NCBI RefSeq assembly: GCF_943181415.1
Contig: NZ_CALPBZ010000001.1
Location: 496,001 to 560,000 of the forward strand
Direction: 5' to 3'
Length of the DNA: 64,000 bases
From: Microbacterium sp. Marseille-Q6648
GTDB taxonomy: Bacteria; Actinomycetota; Actinomycetes; Actinomycetales; Microbacteriaceae
Shown: piece by piece, positions 30,013 to 40,593 of the stretch
Layout of the letters: each line of letters begins with the position of its first letter
Numbering within the stretch: the first letter of the stretch is position 1
Notes under the pieces: model-generated
Databases searched by the model: none
The model's input: the letters and a program-made list of their open reading frames with translations, nothing else
Told to the model about the DNA's origin: nothing
Translations under genes and position numbers: made by a program

Positions 30013-31070
30013 GCGCGTCCTCGTTTCGGCAGATGGTCGCGTGGGCCGCCCGGGCGCGCGTGCGAGCGGCGCTCGGCGCGATTGGACAGCTCGCCCGCCT
30101 CGTCGCGCTCCCGACGGGAGGCGAGGCGGCGCTCGTCGTACTCGCTGTACGCATCCACGATGCGACCGACCAGCGTGTGGCGCACCACGTCCTGGCTGGT
30201 CAGGTAGGCGAAGTGGATGTCGTCGATCTCGTTCAGCACGCGCGTCACCAGCCGCAGACCGGAGGCGCCCTGGGGCAGGTCGATCTGCGTGATGTCGCCG
30301 GTGACCACCATCCTGGTGCCGAAGCCGAGGCGGGTGAGGAACATCTTCATCTGCTCGGGAGTGGTGTTCTGCGCCTCGTCGAGCACGACGAAGGAGTCGT
30401 TGAGCGTCCGCCCGCGCATATAGGCCAGGGGCGCGACCTCGATGGTACCCGTCGCGATGAGCTTGGGCACCAGCTCCGGATCCATCATCTCGTTGAGAGC
30501 GTCGTAGAGCGGCCGCAGGTAGGGGTCGATCTTGTCGGTCAACGTGCCCGGAAGGAACCCCAGACGCTCGCCGGCCTCCACCGCCGGGCGCGTGAGGATG
30601 ATCCGGCTCACCTCTTTGCGCTGAAGAGCCTGGACGGCCTTGGCCATCGCGAGATACGTCTTGCCCGTACCGGCCGGGCCGATGCCGAAGACGATCGTGC
30701 TCTCGTCGATCGCGTCGACGTACGCCTTCTGTCCCAGTGTCTTCGGGCGGATCACCTTTCCCCTGGACGACAGGATCGACTCCCCGAGGACCTCCGACGG
30801 GCGCTGTCCGCCGTCTGCGCGGAGAATGCGACTGGAGGAGGTCACATCCGCGGGGTCGAGGCCCTGTCCGGTGCGCGTCATCGCGAGGAGCTCGTCGACG
30901 AGCTTTCGAGCGGCGGCGACGGCATCCGGTTCGCCGGTGAGCGTGATCTCATTGCCGCGCACGTGGACGTCGACGTCGGGATGCTCCTTCTCGACGACGC
31001 GCAGCAGGCGATCCTGGGGGCCGAGCAACTGCACCATGGCGACGCCGTCGGCGTACACCCGGTCGGTCAT
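30009..31070 (-). CDS. phoH: PhoH family ATPase (YbeZ)
   Basis: A 353-residue protein with Walker A GPAGTGKT at 131-138 and Walker B FVVLDEAQN. The N-terminal third is the KH-like region found in the YbeZ branch. It normally pairs with YbeY, which follows here with a 4-nt overlap, suggesting a joint role in RNA handling. Start at ATG 31070; a longer upstream in-frame extension would cross into the HIT gene and is rejected. Confidence 0.94.
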   Translation of the reverse strand: MTDRVYADGVAMVQLLGPQDRLLRVVEKEHPDVDVHVRGNEITLTGEPDAVAAARKLVDELLAMTRTGQGLDPADVTSSSRILRADGGQRPSEVLGESILSSRGKVIRPKTLGQKAYVDAIDESTIVFGIGPAGTGKTYLAMAKAVQALQRKEVSRIILTRPAVEAGERLGFLPGTLTDKIDPYLRPLYDALNEMMDPELVPKLIATGTIEVAPLAYMRGRTLNDSFVVLDEAQNTTPEQMKMFLTRLGFGTRMVVTGDITQIDLPQGASGLRLVTRVLNEIDDIHFAYLTSQDVVRHTLVGRIVDAYSEYDERRLASRRERDEAGELSNRAERRSHARPGGPRDHLPKRGRA

Positions 31071-31080
31071 CGGGGATTCG

Positions 31081-31428
31081 TCAGGCACCGACGCTCTTCT
31101 CTTCCAGGCCACCGGCCAGCACATGCGCGTGCACGTGGAAGACCGTCTGTCCGGCACCGGGGCCGGTGTTGAAGACGAGGCGGAAATCCCCGTCGGCATG
31201 CTCGCTCGCAACCGCGTTCGCGAGGCCCACGAGCTCGCACAGCAGGTCCGGGTCCCCGGCGGCCAGCTCCACCACGTCGCGGAAGCGGTCGGACTTGGGG
31301 ATGACCAGCAGGTGCACCGGCGCCTGCGGGGCGATGTCGCGAATGGCGAACGCGTTCTCGGTCTCGGCGATGATCTCGGCAGGGATCTCTCCCCGCAGTA
31401 TGCGCATGAAGATCGACGGTTCGCTCAT
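31081..31428 (-). CDS. HIT-domain nucleotide hydrolase
   Basis: A 115-residue protein with the histidine triad HVHAHV (His98, His100, His102). HINT-type enzymes hydrolyse nucleoside phosphoramidates and aminoacyl-adenylates. It lies between rsmE and phoH in the same minus-strand operon, with 10 nt to phoH. Confidence 0.92.
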   Translation of the reverse strand: MSEPSIFMRILRGEIPAEIIAETENAFAIRDIAPQAPVHLLVIPKSDRFRDVVELAAGDPDLLCELVGLANAVASEHADGDFRLVFNTGPGAGQTVFHVHAHVLAGGLEEKSVGA

Positions 31429-31452
31429 GCGCTCCAGTCTATCGACGGCGGT

Positions 31453-32184
31453 TCACCAGCGGCCGAGCCTCGTGCTCGCCACGGCGAGTGCGGCCGGCCC
31501 GGCCGTCGACGTGCGCAGGACCGTCTCTCCGAGGCGCACGGCGCGCGCGCCCGCCGCCACGAGCCTGTCGAGCTCGTCCGGGGCGAGCCCGCCCTCGGGC
31601 CCGACCACCAGGACGATGTCGCCGTCGGCGCCGAGGTCGATCTCGGAGAGACGGCTCTGTGCGGTGGGCTCGAGCACGAGCATCCCTCCCCCATGCGCGA
31701 GCTGCTCCAGATCGCGCACGTCGGTCACCTCAGCGACCTCCGGAATCCAGGCACGATGGGCCTGCTTGGCGGCCTCGCGGACGATCGTCGCCCACCGCGC
31801 GCGTCCCTTCTCGCGCTTCGGGCCGTCCCACCTCGACACGCTGCGGGAGGCCTGCCACGGGATGATCAGGTCGGCGCCCAGCTCGGTGGCCGCCTGCACC
31901 GCGAGCTCGTCGCGGTCGCCCTTGGCCAGGGCCTGCACGAGGACGAGCCGGCGCTCGGGCGCCGGCCGGTCCTCACGCGTCGCTATCCGGACGCTCACTT
32001 CCCCGCCGCCGGCGCTCTCGCAGGTACCGGTGAGCCATGTGCCGTGCCCGTCGCCGACGGTGACGTGCTCACCCGGGCGCACGCGGCGCACGGTGGCCGC
32101 GTGATGGGCCTCAGCACCGGCGAGCGTCAGCATGTCGCCGGGCGAGGCCGTGGCGGCATCCTCGATGACGAAGTGCAGGGCCAC
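31453..32184 (-). CDS. rsmE: 16S rRNA (uracil1498-N3)-methyltransferase
   Basis: A 243-residue SPOUT methyltransferase. The trefoil-knot SAM motif is visible as LVVGPEGGLAPDEL near residue 197, with LGETVLRTSTAGPAAL at the end. The N-terminal PUA-like domain includes HHAATVRRVRPGE. It begins 4 nt after the dnaJ stop, an order (dnaJ-rsmE) common in many bacteria. Confidence 0.94.
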   Translation of the reverse strand: MALHFVIEDAATASPGDMLTLAGAEAHHAATVRRVRPGEHVTVGDGHGTWLTGTCESAGGGEVSVRIATREDRPAPERRLVLVQALAKGDRDELAVQAATELGADLIIPWQASRSVSRWDGPKREKGRARWATIVREAAKQAHRAWIPEVAEVTDVRDLEQLAHGGGMLVLEPTAQSRLSEIDLGADGDIVLVVGPEGGLAPDELDRLVAAGARAVRLGETVLRTSTAGPAALAVASTRLGRW

Positions 32185-32187
32185 GGA

Positions 32188-33303
32188 TCAGCCGTTCCGG
32201 AATCGGTCCCGGAGCTTCGCGAACAGGCCCTGATGGAACTCCGACAGCTGCGGTCCGGGCGCCTTGGTCCGTCTCGCGAACTCCTCGATGAGGGCACGCT
32301 CCTTGGCATCCAGCCGGGTGGGCGTGACCACGTGGACGCCCACCCGCAGATCGCCGCGCTGGGTACCCCGCAGCGGGGTGATGCCACGGCCCTTGATCGT
32401 GAGGACGTCGCCGCCCTGGACGCCCGGTCGCAGTTCGAGGTCGACCGGGCCGTCGAGCGACGTGATGGTGGTCGTCGTGCCCAGGATCGCATCGGGCATC
32501 GACACCTCGATGGTGGCGAGCAGGTCGTCCCCGTCGCGGCTGAAAACCTCGTGCGGGGCGACGGTGATCTCGACGTACAGGTCGCCGTTGGGCCCACCCG
32601 CCGGCCCGACTTCGCCCGAGCCGGGGAGCTGGAGTCGCAGCCCGCTCTCGACGCCGGCGGGGATGTCGAGGGACACCGTGCGACGGGCGCGGACCCGGCC
32701 CTGCCCCTGACACGTCGCGCACGGGTAAGGGATGGTGGTGCCGTACCCGTGGCAGATGCTGCAGGGCTGGCTGGTGACGACGTTGCCGAGGAGGCTTCGG
32801 ACCTGGCGCTGCACATGGCCGGATCCGTGGCAGATGTCGCACGTGACCGGCGACGTCCCCGGCTGGCAGCACGACCCCTGGCAGGTCTCGCACAGCACGG
32901 CGGTGTCGACGTCGATGTCGCGATGGACGCCGAAGACGACGTCCCCGAGCTCCAGCGACACGCGCACCAGCGCGTCCTGTCCGCGCTCCCGGCGCGACCG
33001 CGGTCGTCCGCCCCGGGCACCGCCGCCGGCGGCGCCGAAGAAGCTCTCGAAGATGTCGCCGAAGCCTCCGAACCCGGCGGCTCCGCCGAACGGACTGTTG
33101 TCACCGCCCATGTCGTATCGCGCCCGCTGATCGGGGTCGCTGAGCACGTCGTACGCGTGGGTGACCAGCTTGAACCGCTCCGCAGCGTCGTCCCCCGGGT
33201 TCACGTCGGGGTGCAGCTGCCGGGCCAGGCGCCGGTACGCCTTCTTGATCTCGTCAGGGGTCGCCTCGCGAGAGACCCCCAGTACTTCGTAGTGGTCAGC
33301 CAC
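32188..33303 (-). CDS. dnaJ: Chaperone protein DnaJ
   Basis: A 371-residue Hsp40 with the J domain (HPD at 31-33), a Gly/Phe-rich segment (about 68-95), four zinc-finger repeats ([32 protein letters not shown]) and the C-terminal substrate-binding domains. It stimulates DnaK ATPase. Because it follows hrcA and lies far from any grpE/dnaK here, it is probably the second DnaJ (DnaJ2) of actinobacteria. Confidence 0.94.
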   Translation of the reverse strand: MADHYEVLGVSREATPDEIKKAYRRLARQLHPDVNPGDDAAERFKLVTHAYDVLSDPDQRARYDMGGDNSPFGGAAGFGGFGDIFESFFGAAGGGARGGRPRSRRERGQDALVRVSLELGDVVFGVHRDIDVDTAVLCETCQGSCCQPGTSPVTCDICHGSGHVQRQVRSLLGNVVTSQPCSICHGYGTTIPYPCATCQGQGRVRARRTVSLDIPAGVESGLRLQLPGSGEVGPAGGPNGDLYVEITVAPHEVFSRDGDDLLATIEVSMPDAILGTTTTITSLDGPVDLELRPGVQGGDVLTIKGRGITPLRGTQRGDLRVGVHVVTPTRLDAKERALIEEFARRTKAPGPQLSEFHQGLFAKLRDRFRNG

Positions 33304-33357
33304 TGTCGCCTTCCCCGCCGCGTGTCGCGCGGCATCGTGATGTCGGTGGCGCCGCGG

Positions 33358-34398
33358 TCAGCGGGCGCCGTCGTCCTCGTCGAGCAGGCGGGTGAGGTAG
33401 CGCGCGACCGCGCGCACCGCCGCCAGGTTGCTCGGGTAGTCCATGCGCGTCGGTCCGAGGACGCCCACCCGGGCGCGCTCCCCCGTCGCGTCGTAGTCGC
33501 TGGTGAGCACCGAGGCCTCGCCGAGGCCGAACGGCTCGTTCTCACGACCGATGCTCGCCGCCAGCCCGTGCTCGTCCGCGACCATCTCGCCCATAAGCCT
33601 GAGCAGCGTCACCTGCTCTTCGATGGCCTCCAGCAGCGGGTAGATGCTGCCCCGGAAGTCCGCTTCGCGCCGGGCGAGGTTCGCACTGCCGGCCATGACC
33701 AATCGGTCCTGCCGGAATTCCTCGAGCTCCTCACCGACGACGCGGAGGATCGCGGACGTCGCCGCGTCGCGGGCGGACGCGCCCGCGGTCGCGGAGCCGA
33801 GATGGTCGTCGATGCGCTGGACCCCGTCGCGCACGGCGCGCCCGACGAGCATCGTGCCGATCTCGGCGCGCATCCGCGCCAGATCGGACTCGTCGAACTC
33901 GCTCTGCACGAATGCCAGCCGCTGCGAGACGCGACCGGTGTCCGTGACGACGATCACCAGCATGCGTCCGTCCCCCAGCTGCACCAGCTCGACGTGCGAC
34001 ACCGTGGCACGCGCGAACGACGGGTACTGCACGATCGCCACCTGGCCGGTCAGCTGCGACAGCGCGCGCACCGTTCGCGCGAGGGCGTCGTCGAGGTCAC
34101 CGGGCCCGTCCAGGAACGACGCGATCGCGTGCCGCTGGGCGGGGCTGAGCGGCCGGAGCTCCGCGAGATGGTCGACGAACACGCGGTAGCCCTTGTCCGT
34201 GGGCACGCGGCCCGACGAGGTGTGCGGGGCGGCGATGAGATCCTCGTCTTCGAGCAGGGCCATGTCGTTGCGGATGGTCGCAGCCGACACTCCGAACGCA
34301 TGACGTTCGACGATGGCCTTGCTGCCGACGGGCTCTCGAGTGTCGACGTAGTCCTGCACGATGGCGCGAAGAACCTGCAGGCCTCTCTCACTGACCAT
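33358..34398 (-). CDS. hrcA: Heat-inducible transcription repressor HrcA
   Basis: A 346-residue repressor that binds CIRCE. The N-terminal winged helix (about 1-70, with VSAATIRNDMALLEDEDLI) is followed by the inserted dimerisation region. ATG 34398 has AAGGGGG upstream. A CIRCE operator lies directly before the start, so HrcA autoregulates this operon; GroEL normally modulates its activity. Confidence 0.95.
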   Translation of the reverse strand: MVSERGLQVLRAIVQDYVDTREPVGSKAIVERHAFGVSAATIRNDMALLEDEDLIAAPHTSSGRVPTDKGYRVFVDHLAELRPLSPAQRHAIASFLDGPGDLDDALARTVRALSQLTGQVAIVQYPSFARATVSHVELVQLGDGRMLVIVVTDTGRVSQRLAFVQSEFDESDLARMRAEIGTMLVGRAVRDGVQRIDDHLGSATAGASARDAATSAILRVVGEELEEFRQDRLVMAGSANLARREADFRGSIYPLLEAIEEQVTLLRLMGEMVADEHGLAASIGRENEPFGLGEASVLTSDYDATGERARVGVLGPTRMDYPSNLAAVRAVARYLTRLLDEDDGAR

Positions 34399-34410
34399 GG
34401 TTCCCCCTTG

Positions 34411-34437
34411 CTGGCACTCGTCTTGCGCGAGTGCCAA
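34411..34437 (-). promoter_or_regulatory. CIRCE operator and overlapping -10
   Basis: TGGCACTC and GAGTGCCA are separated by exactly 9 nt (34412-34419 and 34429-34436), close to the CIRCE consensus of TTAGCACTC-N9-GAGTGCTAA. A TAATAT -10 box abuts it at 34437-34442 on the minus strand, so HrcA binding would block RNA polymerase. It controls hrcA-dnaJ and probably the genes beyond. Confidence 0.88.
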
Positions 34438-34497
34438 TATTACCGCGACGCATCGCCGCGATCGCGGACGGCCGTCACCTTCTCGCGTGGCGCCGTG

Positions 34498-35715
34498 TCA
34501 CTCCGTCAGCGCGCGGGCGACGACGTCGGCCAGCAGGCGTCCCCGAAGCGTCGGGATCACCCGCCCCCTCACCGCTGCCGGGCCCTCGATGAGCCCGTCG
34601 GCGATCAGGCCGGCGACCGCGGACCGGCCTGCGTCGGACAGGTCGCTCACGTCCAGGCCGTCCTTGATGCGCGTGCGCAGCAGAACCCGCTCGAGGTGGA
34701 GCGTCGCGGCGTCCGGTCGTTCGCGCCCCGCAGCGGGCGACCCTCCGGCGGCGAGGCGCTGGGCGTAGGCGGCGGGATGCTTGACGTTCCAGAAGCGGAC
34801 GCCGGCGATGTGGCTGTGAGCACCCGGCCCGAAGCCCCACCAGTCCGTGCCGCGCCAGTACGCGAGGTTGTGGCGCGAGCGGGCCCGGTCGGTCCGCGCC
34901 CAGTTCGAGACTTCGTACCACTCGAATCCAGCCGCGCCGAGCCGTCCGTCGACCAGTTCGTACATGTCGGCTTGCAGGTCGTCGTCGGGCATCGCCACTT
35001 CGCCCCGTCGGATGCGCCGCGCCAGCGCCGTGCCGTCTTCGATGATGAGGGCGTAGGCCGAGACATGATCGGGTTCGAGTTCGAGCACCGCGTCGATCGA
35101 CGCGCGCCAGTCCTCCAGCGTCTCTCCCGGGGTGCCGTAGATGAGGTCCAGGCTCACCGCGAGGCCCGCCCGTCGCGCTGCGGCGACCGCCACGGCCACG
35201 CTCTCCGGCCGATGGGTTCGATCCAGGGTCCGCAGGACGTGCGGCACAGCGGACTGCATGCCGATGGAGAGACGGGTCACGCCGGCGGCGGCGAGCGTCT
35301 CGGCCACGCGGTCGTCGACGGTGTCGGGGTTCGCCTCCACGGTGACCTCTGCTCCCGGCGCCACTCCGAACTGCTCGGCGATGCCCCTGAGCATGCGGGC
35401 GAGGTCTCCGGGCGGCAGGAGCGTGGGGGTCCCTCCGCCGAAGAACACCGTCGACGCCGGTCGCCGGCCCCCCGCGCGGTCCAGGACGGCCCCGGCGAGG
35501 GCGATCTCGGCCAGCACGTCGTCGGCGTAGCGATCCTGGCGCGCGCCGCGCAGCTCACCCGAGGTGTAGGTGTTGAAGTCGCAGTACCCGCATCGGACTC
35601 GGCAGAACGGCACATGCACATATGCGCTGAAAGACACGGCGCGGTCGACGTCGTGACCTTCCGGCAGCGACCCGTCCTCGGGTACGGCCTCCCCCACCGG
35701 CAACGCGGCGCCCAT
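34498..35715 (-). CDS. hemW: Radical SAM heme chaperone HemW
   Basis: A 405-residue radical-SAM protein with the 4Fe-4S motif CRVRCGYC (Cys38, Cys42, Cys45) and FFGGGTPTLL. It transfers heme into respiratory proteins and resembles coproporphyrinogen dehydrogenase (HemN). The missing fourth cysteine right after the cluster motif (CDF follows) agrees with HemW. It lies between hrcA and a DUF1990 gene, a typical actinobacterial order. Confidence 0.92.
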   Translation of the reverse strand: MGAALPVGEAVPEDGSLPEGHDVDRAVSFSAYVHVPFCRVRCGYCDFNTYTSGELRGARQDRYADDVLAEIALAGAVLDRAGGRRPASTVFFGGGTPTLLPPGDLARMLRGIAEQFGVAPGAEVTVEANPDTVDDRVAETLAAAGVTRLSIGMQSAVPHVLRTLDRTHRPESVAVAVAAARRAGLAVSLDLIYGTPGETLEDWRASIDAVLELEPDHVSAYALIIEDGTALARRIRRGEVAMPDDDLQADMYELVDGRLGAAGFEWYEVSNWARTDRARSRHNLAYWRGTDWWGFGPGAHSHIAGVRFWNVKHPAAYAQRLAAGGSPAAGRERPDAATLHLERVLLRTRIKDGLDVSDLSDAGRSAVAGLIADGLIEGPAAVRGRVIPTLRGRLLADVVARALTE

Positions 35716-35722
35716 CAGCGGC

Positions 35723-36373
35723 TCACGCGGGGGTGGCGTACAGGGGCGATATGGCGCGCAGGTAGCCGGTGAACAGCTCGCGCCGCCGGCGGCGCACCAA
35801 CGCGGGCAGGAGCCGGTACAGGAGGGCCGCCGGGGCGTCGAACGCGCGGACGGTGAACCAGACCTCGTCGTTGTCGTACCAGTCGACCGTGAACGACTCC
35901 TCGCCGCTGACGACCGACCCGCCCACCGTGCCGAGCGCGAACCCCACGCGGCGCGGCTCCTCGATGGTGAAGATCACCCGCAGCTCGGCATCCGCCCGCT
36001 GCCCGCGGACACGGCCGTCGACTTTGATGGTCGTTCCGCCGGCGACGTAGGGCGTGCCGTCCTGGTCGAATCTCTGATCAGCGTCGGTGCGGCTCGGCGC
36101 GATCGCATTGCCCTCGGCGTCGAAGCTGACCCCGGCGTACATCGGGCCGGAGGCGGGGCGCACGTCGCTCAGCGTCAGACCGGCGCCGCGCTGGGCTCCC
36201 CACGAGAGCAGCGAGTCCGAGGCCGTGCGGAAACGGGCCTCTCCGCTGCCGATCCGCCACGATTCCTGGGCGGGGATGCTGCGCTCGGGCGGGTACTGCA
36301 TCAGGTCCGGCGCCTGGCTGGCCCCGACAGCGGCATAGTCGACAGTCTCGTCCTTGAACGTCCCGCGGCGCAT
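35723..36373 (-). CDS. DUF1990 family protein
   Basis: A 216-residue soluble protein matching DUF1990 in length and N-terminal pattern (VDYAAVGASQAPDLMQYPPE, then RIGSGEARF). Function unknown; the fold resembles START-like lipid binders. It ends 7 nt before hemW and lies 60 nt after lepA on the same strand, probably in one transcript. Confidence 0.85.
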   Translation of the reverse strand: MRRGTFKDETVDYAAVGASQAPDLMQYPPERSIPAQESWRIGSGEARFRTASDSLLSWGAQRGAGLTLSDVRPASGPMYAGVSFDAEGNAIAPSRTDADQRFDQDGTPYVAGGTTIKVDGRVRGQRADAELRVIFTIEEPRRVGFALGTVGGSVVSGEESFTVDWYDNDEVWFTVRAFDAPAALLYRLLPALVRRRRRELFTGYLRAISPLYATPA

Positions 36374-36433
36374 GATGTCAGCGTAGCCGCGGCCCCTGCG
36401 CGCCCGGTGTGAGCGGACGGTCGAGGCCGTGTG

Positions 36434-38299
<1,866 letters not shown>

Positions 38300-38362
38300 G
38301 TCCGTCGAATTCTACCGGGCGGGGCGACGCCCGATCGCTCAGAGGGTGATTAGCGTGGAACC

Positions 38363-39082
38363 ATGGTTGTGCAGGTGGTCCTCGTTCACGGCATCCGCAC
38401 GTCTTCGACGATGTGGCGCGCGCAGACCGCGTATCTCGAGGCGCGCGGCAACCCGGTGACGGCGGTCGACCTGCCCGGTCACGGCACCCGCATGGGCGAG
38501 ACCTTCACGCTCGAGGGCGCCATCGACACCGTCGACGCGGCGGTGCGCGCCGCCGCCGGGCGCGGTCCGGTCCTGCTGGTCGGTCACTCGATGGGCGGTC
38601 TCGTGTCGATCGAGTACGCCGGCGCCCCCGAGCGACCCCCGATCGCCGGCTTCGTCGCGGCGTCGTGCACCGCGGTGCCGCGCGGCGTCGGGCTGACCGC
38701 GTACCGCTTCCTGGCCCGGGGCCTGGACCGGCTCCCCGGACGGGGGCAGTGGCTGGCCGACCGCGTGCTCGATCGGACCCTGCCCCCCGAGACGCGCTTC
38801 GACTTCGGCGCCGGCGGGTACGCCTACGACATGCAGGACGTCGCCCTGCGCAGCCTGTCGGTGCTGGACCTGCTGACGGCCCTCCACCGCATCGACGCGC
38901 CCATGTGGTTCGTCAACGGCCAGTACGATCAGCTGCGCGTCAACGAGAAGCTGTTCCTGGGAATCGCCCGCCACGCCGAGCTGGTCGTGGTTCCGCGCAC
39001 GACGCACCTCGTGACGGCCATGCGGCCCGACGTGTTCAATGCCGTGCTGAACGTCGCGCTCACGACACTCGAGCGAACCTGA
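38363..39082 (+). CDS. Alpha/beta hydrolase
   Basis: A 239-residue protein with the nucleophile elbow GHSMGG (Ser76), an acid in NGQYDQLR and a C-terminal histidine in [10 protein letters not shown]. The N-terminal LVHGIRTSS is the oxyanion strand. No specific substrate family is recognised. It lies between lepA and rpsT. Confidence 0.85.
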   Translation: MVVQVVLVHGIRTSSTMWRAQTAYLEARGNPVTAVDLPGHGTRMGETFTLEGAIDTVDAAVRAAAGRGPVLLVGHSMGGLVSIEYAGAPERPPIAGFVAASCTAVPRGVGLTAYRFLARGLDRLPGRGQWLADRVLDRTLPPETRFDFGAGGYAYDMQDVALRSLSVLDLLTALHRIDAPMWFVNGQYDQLRVNEKLFLGIARHAELVVVPRTTHLVTAMRPDVFNAVLNVALTTLERT

Positions 39083-39197
39083 TAAACTCGCTGATTGGCT
39101 TGCGTGTGGGTTCTTCCCTCACGACCGTCGCGCGGTGCCCCTCTCGTGCCAACCGACAACACCATCGATCAAACTCCGAACGAAAGAACGTCGACAC
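39075..39197 (+). promoter_or_regulatory. Promoter/leader region of rpsT
   Basis: The sequence TGATAAACT around 39079-39087 resembles an extended -10 element and would give a transcript with a leader of about 100 nt before rpsT. S20 leaders are often autoregulated. No confident -35 box is seen. Confidence 0.35.
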
Positions 39198-39458
39198 GTG
39201 GCGAACATCAAGTCGCAGATCAAGCGCAACAAGACCAACGAGAAGGCGCACGAGCGCAACAAGGCCGTCAAGAGCGAGCTGAAGACCGAGGTGCGTCGCA
39301 CCCGCGAGGCCGTCGCCGCAGGCGACAAGGCCGCCGCCGAGAAGGCTCTCGCGAAGGCGTCCAAGAAGCTCGACAAGGCCGTGAGCAAGGGCGTCATCCA
39401 CGAGAACCAGGCCGCCAACCGCAAGTCGGCGATCGCCAAGCAGGTCGCCGCTCTCTGA
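39198..39458 (+). CDS. rpsT: 30S ribosomal protein S20
   Basis: An 86-residue, very Lys/Ala-rich helical protein typical of S20 ([20 protein letters not shown]). It begins with GTG at 39198 and has GAAAG about 10 nt upstream. It is followed by a strong terminator and is convergent with holA, the usual arrangement in actinobacteria. Confidence 0.96.
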   Translation: MANIKSQIKRNKTNEKAHERNKAVKSELKTEVRRTREAVAAGDKAAAEKALAKASKKLDKAVSKGVIHENQAANRKSAIAKQVAAL

Positions 39459-39471
39459 GCCCGCGCTGCAG

Positions 39472-39505
39472 ACGAAGGCCCGCCCCGGAAGGGGCGGGCC
39501 TTCGT
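39472..39505 (+). terminator. Intrinsic terminator after rpsT
   Basis: A perfect 15-bp stem (ACGAAGGCCCGCCCC and complement) closed by a GGAA tetraloop, 13 nt after the rpsT stop. It may also end holA, which converges on it. Confidence 0.88.
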
Positions 39506-39543
39506 CGTTCCGGTCACCGACCGCGACCGACAGCGGGCCGCCC

Positions 39544-40584
39544 TCAGCGCTGAGCGATGCTCTCGCCGCGCGTGGCGATGACGGTCACCAGGCGCTCGAG
39601 TGCGAACACGGGGTCCCGTGACGCGCCCTTCACCTCGGCATCTGCGCGCGCCGCGGCCTGGATGGCCGTGCCGAGCGAGGATTCGGTCCAGCCGGAGAGG
39701 TCCCGGCGCGCACGATCGACCTGCCAGTCCTTGAGTCCGATGCGGGCCGCCAGCGCCGCCGCAGGCTCGCGACTGCCGGCCACCCGAGCCATGGTGCGAA
39801 GCTTCGACGCGATCGCCGCCACCATCGGCACCGGGTCGGCGCCCGAGGCCAGCGCGTGCCGAAGCGCGAGGAGAGCTTCGCCGTAGCGGCCCGCGATCGC
39901 CGTGTCGGCCACCGTGAACGCCGAGGTCTCGACGCGACCACCGTAGTAGCGCTCGACCACCTCGTCCGTGACGTCCCCGTCGACGTCGGCGATCAGCTGC
40001 TGACAGGCTGCGGCGAGTTCGGTCACATCGTCCGCGAAGGCGGAGACGAGGGTCCGCAGGGCGGTCGGCGCGATGCGGCGGCGCGCCGCCTGGAACTCCC
40101 CTGCCGCGAAGTCGAACCGGTCGGATTCCCGTTTGATCGCGGGGCAGGCGATCTCGACGCCGCCGCCTGTCCCCGCGCGAACGGCGTCGAGGAGCTTCTT
40201 GCCGCGCACGCTCGCGCCGGTGTGCCGGAGGATCACGGTGGCACCGTCCTGCGGTGCCTCGAGATAGGAGATCGCCTCGGCGAGGAAGGCATCGGAGCAC
40301 TTCTCGACACCCGTCACGCGAACGAGGCGCGGCTCGCCGAACAGCGACGGAGACGTCAGCGCCAGGAGGGATCCCGGGCCGTAGTCGTCGGCACGGACGT
40401 CCGAGACCTCGAGGCTGGCGTCCTCGGCGCGCAGGTACTCCCGCACGCCGGCGATCGCGCGCTCGGCGCACACGTCCTCGGGGCCCGAGACCAGCACGAT
40501 GGGCGCCGGCTGCGGGGTTCGCCACGAGATCTGCGGAATCGCGCTTCGCGTCTTCGACGCGGGCCGACGCGCGCTGTATGCCAT
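39544..40584 (-). CDS. holA: DNA polymerase III subunit delta
   Basis: A 346-residue clamp-loader subunit with an N-terminal AAA-like domain (PIVLVSGPEDVCAERAIAGV) but no Walker A, as expected for delta, which is not an ATPase. The C-terminal region (KDWQVDRARRDLSGW) interacts with the clamp loader. It follows comEC by 10 nt, the standard order comEA-comEC-holA. Confidence 0.93.
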   Translation of the reverse strand: MAYSARRPASKTRSAIPQISWRTPQPAPIVLVSGPEDVCAERAIAGVREYLRAEDASLEVSDVRADDYGPGSLLALTSPSLFGEPRLVRVTGVEKCSDAFLAEAISYLEAPQDGATVILRHTGASVRGKKLLDAVRAGTGGGVEIACPAIKRESDRFDFAAGEFQAARRRIAPTALRTLVSAFADDVTELAAACQQLIADVDGDVTDEVVERYYGGRVETSAFTVADTAIAGRYGEALLALRHALASGADPVPMVAAIASKLRTMARVAGSREPAAALAARIGLKDWQVDRARRDLSGWTESSLGTAIQAAARADAEVKGASRDPVFALERLVTVIATRGESIAQR

Positions 40585-40593
40585 CCCCTCAGC

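Noticed and set aside
30009-31211. Longer PhoH form starting upstream at 31211
   Set aside because: The extension overlaps the HIT gene in another frame and does not resemble PhoH; ATG 31070 gives the family N-terminus.
30640-35772. Very long plus-strand ORF (1710 codons) across hrcA-dnaJ-rsmE-phoH-hemW
   Set aside because: It is antisense to seven well-identified genes; in high-GC DNA the opposite frame often lacks stops. The protein is low-complexity Arg/Val/Gly-rich with no motif.
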